Source of the DNA: Streptomyces sp. cg36
Lineage (GTDB): Bacteria > Actinomycetota > Actinomycetes > Streptomycetales > Streptomycetaceae
Direction: 5' to 3'
Assembly (NCBI RefSeq): GCF_041080675.1
Contig: NZ_CP163520.1
Span: 5,022,001 to 5,086,000, forward strand
DNA length: 64,000 bases
Shown: in pieces, positions 63,791-64,000 of the stretch
How the letters are laid out: each line of letters starts with the position of its first letter
Position numbering within the stretch: position 1 is the stretch's first letter
The notes under the pieces: model-generated
The model's database searches: none
Told to the model about the DNA's origin: nothing
The model's input: the letters and a program-made list of their open reading frames with translations, nothing else
Program-made: the position numbers and the translations under genes

Positions 63791-64000
63791 GGTTCTCTCC
63801 CAGGTACTGCTCGGCGTGGCCGGCTATCAGATCGAGGACGGCGGCGATGTCGCCGATGGTCGTCTCGGGGTTGAGCAGGGTGAATTTCAGGTACTGGCGC
63901 CCGCCGGTCTTGGTACCGGCGACGACCGCCTCGCCGGACGCGAACAGCGCCTTGCGGGCGTAGAGGTTGGCGCGGTCGATCTCGGCGGGGGAGACGACCG
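63771..64000 (-). CDS. desA: Lysine decarboxylase DesA, 3' end only
   Basis: The last 75 codons are present and the frame runs off the right edge: [18 protein letters not shown], then [19 protein letters not shown] and a short tail ending HAAS. This is the C terminus of the PLP-dependent decarboxylase family (group II, DOPA-decarboxylase-like). DesA makes cadaverine from lysine, the first step of desferrioxamine synthesis. Its TGA lies within desB. The iron-box-containing promoter expected upstream of desA is outside the window. Confidence 0.92.
   Translation of the reverse strand, partial: VVSPAEIDRANLYARKALFASGEAVVAGTKTGGRQYLKFTLLNPETTIGDIAAVLDLIAGHAEQYLGENLVHAAS

Overview
The window is very GC-rich, with strong third-position GC bias, many GTG starts and tightly overlapping operons. 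Its gene content (cslA-glxA-cslZ, adpA-ornA, the ceb cellobiose operon, desABCD, DasR-type operators, a rare TTA codon in adpA) marks it as a Streptomyces chromosome, in the conserved core. From memory, the order runs parallel, in reverse, to the SCO2838-SCO2782 stretch of S. coelicolor. I cannot name the species. I see no transposase, integrase, phage or CRISPR genes.

Region by region. 0-3.6 kb: the end of a secreted phosphodiesterase, a HAD-IIA phosphatase, and a small envelope protein with a class F sortase. 3.9-13 kb: the hyphal-tip glycan machinery (lipoprotein GH6 cslZ, copper radical oxidase glxA, cellulose-synthase-like cslA), then a tRNA-Lys, an NlpC/P60 wall hydrolase, an SPFH membrane protein and an AA10 LPMO. 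13-24.7 kb: a DHA2 exporter with an operator but no local regulator, a truncated haemoglobin pair, a second tRNA-Lys, an IclR regulator beside an ehuBCDA-type transporter and an amidase, a luciferase-like oxidoreductase and a GH18 chitinase. 24.7-30.2 kb: a dense array of a 20-nt palindromic repeat, a PAS-GGDEF-EAL protein, an M6-like metalloprotease, a third tRNA-Lys and a prim-pol-like gene that ends inside that tRNA.

30.3-34.5 kb holds the least explained system: three overlapping genes encoding a RecB/Cas4-type nuclease with four cysteines placed as in Fe-S nucleases, a large unknown protein, and a compact SF1 (Dna2/Upf1-like) helicase. Together they look like a split Dna2. 34.4-44.9 kb: a PAP2 phosphatase, a histidine phosphatase, an XRE/TPR regulator, a second prim-pol-like protein, a spermidine-synthase-like enzyme, a two-component system, a CBM2-GH18 chitinase and a MerR regulator coupled to a small membrane protein. 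44.9-51 kb: bglC-cebGFE and divergent cebR with two CebR boxes. 51-64 kb: a DUF6879 pair, tRNA-His, ornA, adpA, a universal stress protein, an acetate-transporter-like protein, glmS, a DUF4429/SHOCT protein, and desDCB with the 3' end of desA.

Two sugar circuits link the region. DasR-like 12-mers (close to TGGTCTAGACCA) lie before the LPMO, the first chitinase and the small gene ahead of glmS, with a weaker candidate before cslA. This would tie chitin/GlcNAc supply to polysaccharide turnover and amino-sugar synthesis. CebR boxes (TGGGAGCGCTCCCA) control cello-oligosaccharide uptake and hydrolysis. AdpA, which depends on the rare Leu tRNA through its TTA codon, is the developmental regulator next door.
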